Assembly (NCBI RefSeq): GCF_032884065.1
Contig: NC_088866.1
Location: 52,150,068-52,214,067 of the forward strand
Length of the DNA stretch: 64,000 bases
Direction: 5' to 3'
Source: Artemia franciscana
Taxonomy: Eukaryota; Arthropoda; Branchiopoda; Anostraca; Artemiidae
Every line of letters starts with the position of its first letter. Position 1 is the first letter of the stretch. A model generated the notes under the pieces. The model did not search any database. It was not told where the DNA came from and worked only from the letters and a program-made list of their open reading frames with translations. Of this stretch, positions 47,570-58,699 are shown one piece after another. Made by a program: the position numbers and the translations under genes.

Positions 47570-49066
47570 GTTATAGCAACATCACTCAAGAAGTGAAGGT
47601 AGGTTAATCCTAATGAAAAATACCAAAACAAGTGGAAAATATGGTACCTCAGAAACAAATTTGGACTTTAAATTTCCACATTATAGGGGATGGGGATTAA
47701 GTATAGCGGGTCTCCATGCAAAATTTGTCAGCTGTAATTATTCTACATATTATGAAATAATAATTGTTTTCCAACTTGCTGCTGTCCAAATACTTGAAAA
47801 ACCACCCCCCCCCCTAATGTGCAAATATATATTCCAAATTATATAAGTCTAATGTTTTCTGTCACCTACCGCTTGTTTTTCACTCAGCGTAAGCTAATCG
47901 TCTCTTAATACAGAAAGGTGAAAAACCGGTTATTAGTTTGTTCTCTAATTTTACACAGCTTAATTCTTGAGTGGGGTCGCTATAACAGAAAAGTATCCAA
48001 AAGTGTTGCCAATCAAAAGATACGAAGCTGAGAAAATTGTCTGATTTTCGAAAAAGCGGGTAAACACCCTAAAAACTCAAGAAATCTTAACGAAAATTGC
48101 ACCTTCAGATTCAGCGTATCAGAGAACCCTTAATGTCTGAAGTTTCAAGCTCTCATCAGCAAAACTGTGGATTTTTTCTGCCAGAAGAATGAATGCGATC
48201 TGTTTTGTTTTTTGTTTTTTCTTTTTTTCGTTTTTCTTTTGTTTTTTTTTCTTCAGGGGTGATGGTATCGAATCGATGATCCTAGATAATCATGAGTGGG
48301 TTAAATCAAACAGAAATATAGTGTTATATAGCCCCTTTTTAGTAACAAGATGGACTGAAGGAAAACTCGCCCCCCTCCCGCCCTTTTTCTTCTCCAAAAG
48401 TCGTCCGATCAAAGTTTTTTAATAGATATTTTGTTCATTATAGATCCAACGACTAGACCCTTAAGAATGAAATCCCCTCCCCACAGTCCCTGGAACAAAC
48501 CATGAATTATGAAATTTACTAATTGTTTGCGTATAGTATTTGTTATTGGGAAGTGTACATAATTGTGCACAAAATTCTTTTATTTATCTTATATTTCTCT
48601 TTATTGACTCAATTTTCCATGTGGAGATATTCCAGGAGAATCATCCAGGGTAAATTAAGCGTAGCTGGCATTGTCTGAAGGATTTTTCTGCGGGAGAAAT
48701 TCTCAGTGGGGAAATTTTCGAAGGAGTAATTTCAAACTAGGGGGAAAGGGGTTTCTGAGAAAAATTTTTCAAAGAAGGGGAATTTCCAAGATGATTTGAA
48801 ACATGACTATAAATTAAAGATTTTTTTGAATAAAAGTATGCTTAGCAAATTTTTTTTGGCAGAATCATCCGCAATGAATTGTACGGGGTGAATTTTTAGC
48901 AGGGAGGAAACTGTCTGGAAGGAATTTCCGAGGTGGATATTTTACGTGGGAGGCAATTTAAAAGGAAGAGTTTCCCATGAGGTAAGGCATTTTCTTATTG
49001 GTGCCAGATTTCCCTTCAATATCTGGAAAATGATCAGAAATACTAGGCAGCGCAATAGCGCTGCCT
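47570..49066 (+). repeat. Old diverged R1-superfamily repeat (copy B)
   Basis: This is the paralogue of 15,930-17,405. The small hairpin at 48,057-48,074 (GGGTAAACACCC) is kept. The terminal palindrome reads GCAGCGCAATAGCGCTGC here (49,048-49,065), a better match between arms than in A. In A the next 2 kb is an R1 copy absent from B. Confidence 0.75.
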
Positions 49067-49699
49067 AGTTGTCCACCACCTACGTTCTCTTTTCCCCAAA
49101 TGAATCCTATAGAAATTTTTTGGTAGCCATTTTTTTTCAATTAATTTAAAATAATTTTTAACAAAAAAAGTTTTTCGGAGAAAAGTAAAGAGCTTCATTA
49201 AGCCAAAAATGAGCAGACACTCACGTAAAATAATCTTTCTAGCGTAAAACGCAGCATAAAAAGCATATACCAAACACACCTAAAAGCAAAAATCTCTAAC
49301 TCGACCCAGAGTCGTCCGTACCATAATAATAAAAATAATAATAATAATAATAAAGGTAAATCAAATAATTAATAAATATAGGTCATCAAGGCATTTAAAT
49401 CTTTTTTTTAAGATTCTTTTGAAAGTACCAAACATGAGATGCATCCTAAATGCAAGGTTTTCATTAAAAAGATACCAAGAAATAGGACGTCTTATTCTTT
49501 GGTATAAAAAGAGAACCCCTTGAAAACTGGTTATCAGATAACTGGCAAGCCTGAGAAATACGGAAAAAACAAGAGCTAAGAGCTCATATGGCACTTGTGA
49601 TGAGGCGAGAAGAGCTAAGAGCCAAGAGATCATATGGTATGAGCTCTAACAAAATTCTATAAATCAATAGATTGATTTAAAAAGGAAAATAAGAGGCTT

Positions 49700-51045
49700 A
49701 ATGCCGATCAGGATTTAAAACCAGAGCTCTGAATCACGATGTCCTTCTAAATATCAAAATTCATTAAGATCTGATCACCCACTCGTAAGTTATAAATACC
49801 TAATTTTTTCTAATTTTTCCTCTCCCTTTAGCCCCCCAGATGGTCGAATCTGGGAAAACGACTTTATCAAGTCAAATTTTGCAGCTTACTGACACGCCTA
49901 TCAATTTTCATCGTCCTAGCACGTCCAGAAGCACCAAACTCGCCAAATCACTGAACCCCTCCGCCCAACTCCCCCAAAGAGAGCGAATCCAGTACGATTC
50001 TGTCAATCACGTATAAAGGACATTTGTTTATTCTATCCACCAAGCTTCATCGCGATTCCTACACTCCAAGTATTTTTTCCAAGATTTCCCCCTCCAACTC
50101 CCCAATGCCAAACGATCTGGTCGGGATTTGAAATAAGAGCTCTGAGACATGAATTCTTTCTAAAAATCAAATTTCATTAAGATCCGATCATCTATTCGTA
50201 AGATGAAAATACCCCAATTTTCACGTTTTCCAAGAATTCCGGTTTCCCCCTCCAACTCCCCCCAACGTCACAGGATCTGGTCGGAATTTAAATATGAACT
50301 TTAAAGCACAAGATCCTTCTAAATATCAAATTTCATTAAGATCTGGTCACCCTTTCGTAAGTTACAAATAACTCAATTTTCAAAATTATCCCCCGTCCAA
50401 TTCCACCAAAGAGAGCAGATCCGGTCCGGTTATGTCAGTCACGTATCTTAGACAAGTTTTTATTCTTCCCATCCAGTTTCATCTTGATCTCACCGATTTA
50501 AGTATTTTCTAAGATTCCCCCCCCAACTGCCCCTCCCCCCAATTACACTTTATCCGGTTGAGATTTTGTAAGTTAAAAATACGTCATTTTTTCTTATTTT
50601 TCAGAATTAACCCCCCCCCCCAATAGATTGGATCCGTTCAAATTATGTAAATCACGTATGTAAGACTTCTGCTTATTTTTCCCACCAAGTTTCATCCCGA
50701 TCCCTCCAATCTAAGCGTTTCCATGATTTTAGGTTCCCCCACCCCAAACTTCCCCCAACGTCCCCAGATCCAGTCAGCATTTAAAATAAGAGCTTTGAGA
50801 CACGATATCTTTCTAAATATCAAATTTCATTGAGATCCGATAACCGTTCGTAAGTTAAAATACCTCATTTTTTCTAATTTTCAGAATTAACCCCTTCCCA
50901 ACTACCCCAAAGAGAGCGGATCCGTTCCGGTTATGTCAATCATGTATCTAGAACTCGTGATTATGATTTCCACCAAGTTTCATCCGATCCCTCCATTCTA
51001 AGTGTTTTTTAAGTTTTAGGTTTTTTTTCAAGTTTAGGCCCATCG
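49700..51045 (+). repeat. R4 tandem repeat, first block (forward)
   Basis: Diverged units contain CCCCCAACTCCCC, AAAGAGAGCGGATCCG, GGTTATGTCAATCACGTAT, CCACCAAGTTTCATCCCGAT, GATCTGGTCGGGATTT and TAAGATCCGATCACCCGTTC. Orientation is uniform to about 51,040. No coding capacity is credible. Confidence 0.85.
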
Positions 51046-51047
51046 CC

Positions 51048-51175
51048 TAAAGTTCTTTAAAGTTGTGCTTTAAAGTTCTAATTTTGAATTCCGACCAGAT
51101 CCTGTGACATTGGGGGGGAGTTGGAGGGGGAAACCGGAAATTTTTGAAAGACGTGAAATTGGGGTATTATAGGCA
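51048..51175 (-). repeat. R4 fragment, inverted
   Basis: It reads AATTCCGACCAGATCCTGTG, then GGGGGAGTTGGAGGGGGAAA, the reverse complement of the R4 segment at about 50,180-50,310. It forms a long-range inverted repeat with the preceding block. Confidence 0.8.
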
Positions 51176-52365
51176 GGGGGTGGGGTAAGGTTAGGTTTTT
51201 AACCCATTTCTGAGATATATTCTCTCCCCCTCCCTAATTTGCAAATATATAGCCCCAATTATACTATTGTATAAACTAAAGTATTAAATTTACATCATGT
51301 TTTGGTGTATTTCATTATGATTAACGTAACTACACTTCTTGAGTGTGTTAGGTATAATACATATGTACCAGTAATTTCTTTCAAAAGGCCACAGACTAAT
51401 AGAACCAATTTTCGTTGTTTTTTAAGTTAATCACCCCCCCCCCTGAAAAACGAACCAAGAGCCTGTGTATGTACCTGACAGTCCTTTGAGTCTGCAAGGC
51501 TATCGAAATATTCAACACCCGACTTTAGAATAATATCAAAAATGATTACCTTGCCCTTTTGAATTATCGATACCGTTCTTTATAGGTAGGAATTTTTTCA
51601 TACATTTCAGTTACAATTTTATCCTTATCTTTTGACATAGATTCTTTGAATGACCTGCTCATTAAATTCATTGAAAACGTTTTAAATACGTATTTTAATT
51701 GCGCATTTGAAAAGGTGGCCTTTGAAACAGGTGAGCAATAACTGGGGTCCGCGTTGTCTGTGCCCAAAGGACATGGGAAGTAATTAAAAGTCAATAGCTA
51801 AGTTCATGAATGTAAAATCATCATTGATGACTGTCACAGTGTAAAAATATTTTCCCTTTACTGTGCTGACTGCATAGATGACTGGAACAGTTACATCCGC
51901 AGGACTTTGCTTCTTAGGAGAATTCCAATTTCGTCAGCAATAGTTACAGCTTAGGGGTATAAGCCTAGAGAAGGAAACATGTTAAGAAAAACATTTCATA
52001 ATACGCAAATAGCTGTAGTTAACACCTTTTGCATGGATCCCCCCTATACTTTACCGCCAACCCACCTTCCCCTAAAAAGCAAATATATAGTCCAAATTAT
52101 ATAAAACCAATGCATTCTGTCACCATCACTTGTTTTCTGGTTCTTCTTTTAAACAGTTAATTCAATTAATAAGTACAAGGTATGAAACAAGAGAGACGCA
52201 TGGGAGAATAGATGGGGAAGTATATAATTTTGACTGTATATTTACACATTAAGGGGTGGGGGTAAAATATAGGGAGTTCCATGCAAAATCTGTTTGCTAC
52301 AATTGTTATGCATATTGTATTCTTATCATGCTTCCTTCTCAAACATGTTTTCCTTCTTAACTCGC
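51176..52365. repeat. Spacer with fragments shared with 15.9-16.2 kb and 47.6-47.9 kb
   Basis: Motifs such as CCCTAATTTGCAAATATATA and a GCAAATATATAGTCCAAATT stretch occur at 51,230-51,270 and 52,070-52,130. They also occur at 16,160-16,215 and 47,810-47,870, so pieces of the same old repeat are scattered here. No gene recognised. Confidence 0.55.
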
Positions 52366-53765
52366 AAGTTAAAAATACCTCATTTTTCTAATCTTTCAGA
52401 ATTAACCCTCGCCCCCACTCCCGCAAAGAGAACGGATCCGTTGCGGTTATGTCAATCACGTATCTAGGACATGTGCTAATTTTTCCCACCAAGTTTCATC
52501 CCGATCCCTCCACTCTAAGCGTTTTCCAAGATTTTAGGCCCCCCTCAATTCCCCCCAATGTCATCAGATCCAGTCGGGATTTAAAATAAGAGCTCTGAGA
52601 CACGATATTCTTCCAAATTTCATTGAGATCCGATCACTCCTTCGTAAGTTACAAATACCTCATTTTTTCTGTTTTTTCAGAATTAACCCTAGCCCCCCAA
52701 CTCCCCAAAACAGAGAAGATTCGTTCCGGTTATGTCAATTATGTATCTAGGACTTGTGCTTATTTTTCCCACCAAGTTTCATCCCGATCCCTCCACTCTA
52801 AGTGTTTTCCAAGTTTTAGGTTTCCCCCTCCCAATTCCCCGCCCCCGTCATCAGATCCGGTCGGGATTTAAAATAAGAGCTCTAAGACACGATATCCTTC
52901 TAAACATCAAATTTCATTGAGATCCGATTACCCGTTCGTAAGTTGAAAATACCTCATTTTTTATAATTTTTAAGAATTACTCCCCCCCCCAACTACCCCA
53001 AAGAGACCGAATCAGTTCCGATTATGTCAATCATGTATCTGGGACTTGCACTTATTTTTCCCATCAAGTTTCATCCCGATCCCTCCACTCTAAGTGTTTT
53101 CCAAGATTTTAGGTTTCCCCCCTCCAACTCCCCCCAATGTCATCAGATCCGGTCGGGATTCTAAATAAGAGCTACAACTCACAATATCATTCCAAACATC
53201 AATTTTCATTAACATCCAATCACCCGCTCATAAGTTGAAAATACTTCATCTTTTCTATTTTTTCAGAAAAAACCGGCCCCCACTCCCCCCAGATTGTCAA
53301 ATCGGGAAAACGAATATTTCTAATTTAATCTGGTTCTGTCCCTGATACGCTTGCCAGATTTCATCGTCCTAGCTTACCTAGAAGTGCCTAAAGTAGCAAA
53401 ACCGGGACTTTAGGTTTCCCCCCTCCAACTCCCCCCAATGTCATCAGATCCGGTCGGGATTTAAAATAAGAGCGCTGAGACACAATTTCATTCCAAACAT
53501 CAAATCTCATTAAGATCCAATAACCTGCTCATAAGTTAAAAATACTTCAATTCTTATATTTTTTGCGAATTAACCAGCCCCCCACTCCCCCCTCAGATGG
53601 TCAAATCGGGAAAACGACTAGTTCTAATTTAATCTGGTCTGGTCCCTGATACGCTTGCCAAATTTCATCGTCCTAGCTTACCTGGAAGTGCCTAAAGTAG
53701 CAAAACCGGGACCGACAGACCGACAGACAGACAGACCGACAGACAGACAGACAGACCGACAGAAT
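52366..53765 (+). repeat. R4 tandem repeat, second block, ending in a GACA microsatellite
   Basis: The landmark GATCCGGTCGGGATTT (first base G of GATC) recurs at 52,567, 52,854, 53,146 and 53,447, giving periods of 287, 292 and 301 bp. The last units switch to a variant with GGTCAAATCGGGAAAACGAC and end in CGGGACCGACAGACCGACAG microsatellite (53,707-53,762), followed by TTGGCGATTGCTATATG. The end looks like a real 3' terminus of the family. Confidence 0.88.
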
Positions 53766-53917
53766 TGGCGATTGCTATATGTTACTTGGTTAATAACAAG
53801 TGCCATAAAAATATAAGAAACTTGACTTAGCAGCACTTAGGCCAAAGCAATTAGCATCAAACCAACGGATGACTCTTTCAAAAAGGTCAACTTTTTGGGA
53901 TGCATCCTATTTGGGAT

Positions 53918-53978
53918 GAAACTATTCAAAGCAGACTGTTATATGGATTTCATAGAAGAGTCTGCTTTGAATAGTTTC
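53918..53978. repeat. Snap-back inverted repeat at Penelope-like element 5' break
   Basis: A perfect 19-bp inverted repeat: GAAACTATTCAAAGCAGAC at 53,918-53,936 and its reverse complement at 53,960-53,978. The right arm lies within RT coding sequence; the left arm is an inverted copy of it at the truncation point. Confidence 0.9.
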
Positions 53979-54420
53979 CCCTTAAAACACTCTCTCTGGT
54001 TTCGTTTCGTTGATGATATTCTTGCTGTTTGGGAACATGGTCAGGGCTCTCTAAAAGATTTTTTGGCACATTTGAATTCTTTTGATTCGAATTTTCAATT
54101 TACAATAGAACTAGAAGATTCAGGAAAGCTCCCTTTCTGGGATGTTTTGATTATAAGAAATATTCCTAGCCTTGAATTTTCTATATATAGAAAACCTACC
54201 CATAATGATCGGTATCTACATTTCTCGTCAAATTATCCTCCTTGTGTAATAAGAGGGGTAGTAATTTCTTTAGTCGACAGGGTTCTAAAAATAAGTTCAC
54301 GTAATCACGTAAAATCTGAGTTAGATTATGTTAAAGATATTTTATTCTGAAATGGCTACCCAATCAGTCTCATTGAAAACATAATAGATAGACGATTAAA
54401 AAAAAGTAAAACAGGAAAAT
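53940..54420 (+). pseudogene. Penelope-like element reverse transcriptase, C-terminal part
   Basis: It reads MDFIEESALNSFPLK, LWFRFVDDILAVWEHG (RT motif C, VDD), then LPFWDVLIIRNI, KPTHNDRYLHFSSNYPP and a RGVVISLVDRVLKI segment. This order is characteristic of Penelope-like RTs, which lack the usual YADD. The N-terminal RT motifs are missing. A TGA near 54,348 interrupts the frame before NGYPISLIENIIDRRLKK. The first dozen codons of the open frame come from the inverted arm and flank, not from the element. Confidence 0.9.
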
Positions 54421-54439
54421 TGGAAGCCCGTCCCCCTTG

Positions 54440-54933
54440 ATTCAGTTACACTGGCAATTGAGAAAAAAACTTTCACTACATTACCATGCGTCTCGAAACT
54501 CAGCGACAAACTTAGAAAAATTTAAGAAAAACATAATCTCTCTGTTTCTTTCAAAACTGAACAAAAAGTTGACCATTTTTTCAACTCGGGAAAGGATAAA
54601 ACGGACCCTATACTAGGTAGTGGTGTCTACAGAGTCCCGTGTTCATATGGAAAATTTTACATTGGCAGGAAACATCGACAACTAGGGGAACCATTGCATG
54701 AACACAAAATTTCAATAGATAAGTCGCTGAGATTGGAGAATAAAAATGACAACTTTGATTCAGCTCTGGCTCAGCATATATACGAAAATCCTGACCATTT
54801 AGTTCTTTTTGAAGAGGCAACTTTAATATCTACCGTAAATGGCCTACCACGATCTTTTAAAGAGGCAATTGAGATAAAAAAAAACCATATAAATAGATGT
54901 TTGGCTATAGTGACACGGGAGATATTTCCTTAA
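54440..54933 (+). pseudogene. Penelope-like element linker and GIY-YIG endonuclease
   Basis: The frame shifts relative to the RT. The linker has LPCVSKLSDKL and VSFKTEQKV. The GIY-YIG domain follows as GVYRVPCSYGKFYIGRKHRQ, HEHKISIDKS, DSALAQHIYENPDH and finally PRSFKEAIEIKKNHINR. The usual PCxCG is PCSYG here, so one cysteine is replaced. The domain order RT then GIY-YIG confirms a Penelope-like element. Frame breaks make it inactive. Confidence 0.88.
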
Positions 54934-55387
54934 GCCCAATTTGCAACAATTTAATAATAGAAGACTATGAATTATTTCGCCCAGTCTAATTTAAGACAAC
55001 CTGTCCGCATATCTAATGAAAACCGAAATTGTAGACAGGCGAAATCTGTTGCAAGGCAAAGGATACTTATTCAATCTAATTGGTAACTTCTCTTTCATTG
55101 ATTTCAAGTTGGTTTTTGTTTGGTTGATTCAGTGTCTTTTTTCCTCTCGTACAGTTCACTTAAGAAGGTTAGATTTTGTTGTTGTTTCCTCTTTGTTTCT
55201 TTTTTTTCTTTTTCCTCTTTCTTATTTTTGCCTTTTGCACTGAGTCCTTGTCGTAATATTTGCTTGTTTTTCATATTTTGCTACTGGCTGATAAAATTCT
55301 CGTATTTGACTTTTCTATTTTCATTTATTGTTTCCTTTCTTTGTTTTCACTCGTCATGCATAGCCAGTATGGTCTCAGAATGTATTT
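54934..55387 (+). other. Penelope-like element 3' flank, pyrimidine-rich
   Basis: No coding motifs. T/C-rich at 55,130-55,360. It ends where an R1 copy begins mid-body at about 55,388, so the 3' terminus of the element may lie at that junction. Confidence 0.45.
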
Positions 55388-56445
55388 ATACCAATAGTTA
55401 CATCAAAAGAATTGCATTTTAATGCTGATTTTAAATATATAAGTTTCATCAAGTTTAGTTTTACCCATTAAAGGTTACGACCCTGAGAAAATTTGCCGAA
55501 TCTCATCTTTTCGAATCTTAACGAAAATAACACCATCAGATTCAGCGTATCAGAGAACCTACTATAGAAGTTTAAAGCTCCTATCTACAAAAATGTGGAA
55601 TTTTGTATATTTTGCCAGATGACAGATCACGGATGTGGGTTTATTTGTTTGTTTTTTTTCCCAAGGGTGATTGTATCGACCCAGTGGTCCTATAGTGTTT
55701 CGAGAGGGCTAATTAAAACAGAAATTAAAAATTCTAGTTCCCTTGTTAAGTGACAAAAAAATTGGTGGGCATCTAGGCCCCCTCCCACGCACATTTTTCC
55801 CCAGAGTCACCGGATCAAAACTTTGGATAGCCATTCTGTTCAACTTAGTCAAAAACCTAACAAGGCTTTGGGGACAATTTACTCCCCTACAGTCCCCGTG
55901 GGAGGGGCTGCAAGTTGGAAACCTTGATTATTGTCTACATATAGTAATTGATATTATAAAATGTACAGACGTTTTCAGGGGGGAATTTTTCGCGTTGGGG
56001 TGGGGATGGGTTGAATGAAGGGGGTTACGTGGAAGGATTTTTCCATGGGGGACTTTATCACGAGAGAAGAAAATTTCCATGAAGGGGATGCAGGATTTTC
56101 CAGCATTATTTAAAAAAAAACAATGAGAAAATAAATGCATTTTTTTTCAACTGGAAGTAACGAGCAGGCTTAAAACTTGAAACAAACATAAAATAATACT
56201 TATATAAGGGGGTTTGTCTCCTCCACAATTCCCTGCTCTTTACGCTAAAGTTTTTTTGGTAATTTCAACGATTTATTCTATGGCCTTTGTGATTCGGGGG
56301 TCATTCTTAAAGATATGGGACAAAATTAAAGCTTTAGTGTAAAGAGTGAGGTATTGGCAAAATTTAAATTTCGTTTTATTTAGTCATGTGAGAGGGGACA
56401 ACCCCTTTTGTATACGAAATAATTTCTGTTCGTTTTATGTTTTAA
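55388..56445 (+). repeat. R1 copy h (5'-truncated)
   Basis: It begins inside the R1 head region at ACCAATAGTTACATCAAAAG, directly after the Penelope-like flank, so the head is lost. The body and C-tract module closely match R1 copy b (20,230 onward), including TTACCCATTAAAGGTTA. It ends in a single foldback arm near 56,390-56,445. Confidence 0.85.
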
Positions 56446-56488
56446 TAAAAAAGAAGGAATTCAACTTCAATAACTCTTATGGACCACA

Positions 56489-56495
56489 TGGAGAA

Positions 56496-56540
<45 letters not shown>
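56489..56540. repeat. GA microsatellite
   Basis: A GAGAGA run, paralogous to the shorter runs at 21,707-21,803. Confidence 0.92.
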
Positions 56541-56542
<2 letters not shown>

Positions 56543-56589
56543 AGAAGCGAAAAAAAATATGGCTCTAGTGTTTAGATTTTTTTTCTCTA

Positions 56590-57519
56590 GAGGCATTTCA
56601 TTTTGAAGGGACTGCTTTATAAGCTTTAAAAAATCATCATCATCATCAAGGGGACTCATTGCATTGGAAATCAGAAGTTCTACTGCCCTTTCCATGGATA
56701 AAAAGTGATCGGAGGGCAACTACCCCTAACGCCTTTCTCCCCCCCCCCCCAAATACATTCGAAAAAAATTTCATATAGCAATTGTATTGAAGATAGTTCA
56801 AAGATCAATTAAAAAAGAAAAGACTTTAAAGTCGACACAACCCCCAAGGACCTGGGGCAGGCATAATAAGTCATGCCTTGGGGCATATATGGTTCTAATA
56901 GAAGGGATGCTCAATTTAATTTTAGAGAGGGCTCATTTGATTGGAAATTCAAATTTTTAATTCACTTTTAAAGAGTCAAAAGAGATCGGAGGGCAACGAG
57001 CCCCCCCCCCATTCGACACCCTTTTTACCCCAAACGCATCTGATAAAATTTTGAGATAGCTATTTTATTAAAAATAGTTCAAATGTCTGATAATAAAAGG
57101 TTTGGGGTTGACACTAGACCCCAGAACCCTGGGGCAAGTGTTTTAAGTTATGCCCTGGGGACATATTCGGTTTTTATGACAGGGACGTCGCATAAACTTT
57201 GGAGGTGGTTCATTTGATTAGAAATCGAAAGTTATAGCTACATTTTTATTATTCAAAGCGATCAGAGTGCATCTATTCACCTTCCCTTCCCCCACCCACC
57301 CACACACACACTCTTTTCCCAAAACGCATCCGATCAAAATTTTGAGATGCCCAGCTAGTTCAAAATAGTCCAATGATCAGATAGCAAAAATGTTGGGGTC
57401 AAAATCCCCAAGAGGCCGGGGAAATGGTTGTAACTTATACAGTTCTTATGGCAGAAGTGGTTCTATAAATCTAGGAGAGGACTTAAATGATTAGGGTTGA
57501 ACCTGAAGACTGATGATAC
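56590..57519 (+). repeat. C-tract module array (paralogue of 21,845-22,740)
   Basis: Same module order as 21,845-22,740, ending at the same sequence (TTAGGGTTGAACCTGAAGAC) immediately before the assembly gap. An ATC trinucleotide run occurs at about 56,634-56,648. Confidence 0.85.
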
Positions 57520-57619
57520 NNNNNNNNNNNNNNNNNNNNNNNNNNNNNNNNNNNNNNNNNNNNNNNNNNNNNNNNNNNNNNNNNNNNNNNNNNNNNNNNN
57601 NNNNNNNNNNNNNNNNNNN
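57520..57619. other. Assembly gap (100 N)
   Basis: Exactly 100 N, the usual placeholder for a gap of unknown length. Confidence 0.99.
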
Positions 57620-58170
57620 TGAAACTGGATGGGAAGAATAGAAACCTGTCTTAGATACTTGACTGACAGAACTGGACCGGATCTGCTCTCTTTGGTGTAA
57701 TTGGGGGGGGGGGTAATTTTGAAAATTGAGGTATTTGTAATTTACGAAAGGGTGACCAGATCTTAATGAAATTTGATATTTAGAAGGATCTTGTGCTTTA
57801 AAGTTCTAATTTCGAATTCCGACCAGATCCTGTGACATTCGGGGGAGTTGGAGGGGGAAACCGGAATTCTTGGAAAACATGAAAATTGGGGTATTTATAT
57901 CTTACGAATAGATGATCGGATCGTAATAAAATTTGATTTTTAGAAGGAATTCATGTCAAAGAGCTCTTATTTCAAATCCCGACCAGATCTTTTGACATTG
58001 GGGGGAGTTGGAGGGGGAAATCTTGGAAAAACACTTGGAGTGGAGGAATCGGGATGAAGCTTGGTGGATAGAATAAGCAAATGTCCTTGATACGTGATTG
58101 ACGTAACCGTACTAGATTCGCTCTCTTTGGGGGAGTTGGGGGGAGGCGTTCAGTGATTTGGCGAGTGGAT
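57620..58170 (-). repeat. R4 block, inverted
   Basis: It starts with TGAAACTGGATGGGAAGAAT and continues as the reverse complement of about 49,930-50,490 (TTTGGTGTAATTGGGGGGGG, then AATTCCGACCAGATCCTGTG). Its orientation is opposite to the 49.7-kb block. Confidence 0.88.
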
Positions 58171-58179
58171 TCTAAGAAT

Positions 58180-58690
58180 GCCCTCCTCAACGCCCCGCTC
58201 TTTTCGCTAAAGTTTTTATTGTTTTAAAAAGTAGGATTGTGAGACAGAGTCAAACTTTAGCATAAAGAGCTAAGCATTGAGGAGGAGAAAGTCCCTTTCA
58301 TATACGGAATAATTTCTGTTCGTTTTAATGTCGCACCTGACTTTCAGTTAATTTTTTTATTTTATTTAATCTATATAAGGTTTTAGCAATGACAATTCAA
58401 TGACAATAAAAACAAGTTTTTTCAACTGAAAGTAAGGAACAACATTAAAACCTAAGACGAACAGAAATTATTCCGTATATGAAATGGTCTGTCCCCTCCA
58501 CAAAACCCCGCTCTTTACGTTAAAGTTCTTATTGTTTTAAAAAGTAGGATCGTGAGAGTCAAACTGGCGTAAAGAGTAAGGTGTTGAGGAGGAGACAGCC
58601 CCTTTCAAATACCGAATGATTTCTGTTCAATTTAATGTCGCTTCTTATTTTCAGTTAAAAAAAAAAATCATTTAATCTCTATAAAGTTTC
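58180..58690. repeat. Two foldback units in tandem (FB7 partial, FB8)
   Basis: FB7: short first arm (CCCTCCTCAACGCCCCGCTC), loop, full second arm to about 58,345. FB8: arms about 58,417-58,525 and 58,560-58,665. In FB8 the arms have diverged (arm 1 has GGAACAAC; arm 2 reads as GAAGCGAC), so it is older than FB5. Confidence 0.85.
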
Positions 58691-58699
58691 AACAATGAT

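Larger units (their letters stand above)
37658..49572. repeat. Segmental duplication, copy B
   Basis: This is the direct partner of 1-19,882. Order and orientation of the TM-protein relic, minisatellite, Helitron derivative, SINE-like units, helicase relic, LINE, exon-like frame and older R1 repeat are all preserved. B is about 8 kb shorter because of two blocks present only in A. Several of its frames are better kept, notably the 114-residue minus-strand frame at 44,543-44,887 and the LINE endonuclease. Confidence 0.93.

Noticed and set aside
56346-56719. Frames rich in RE or SL repeats on both strands
   Set aside because: They are translations of a GA microsatellite.
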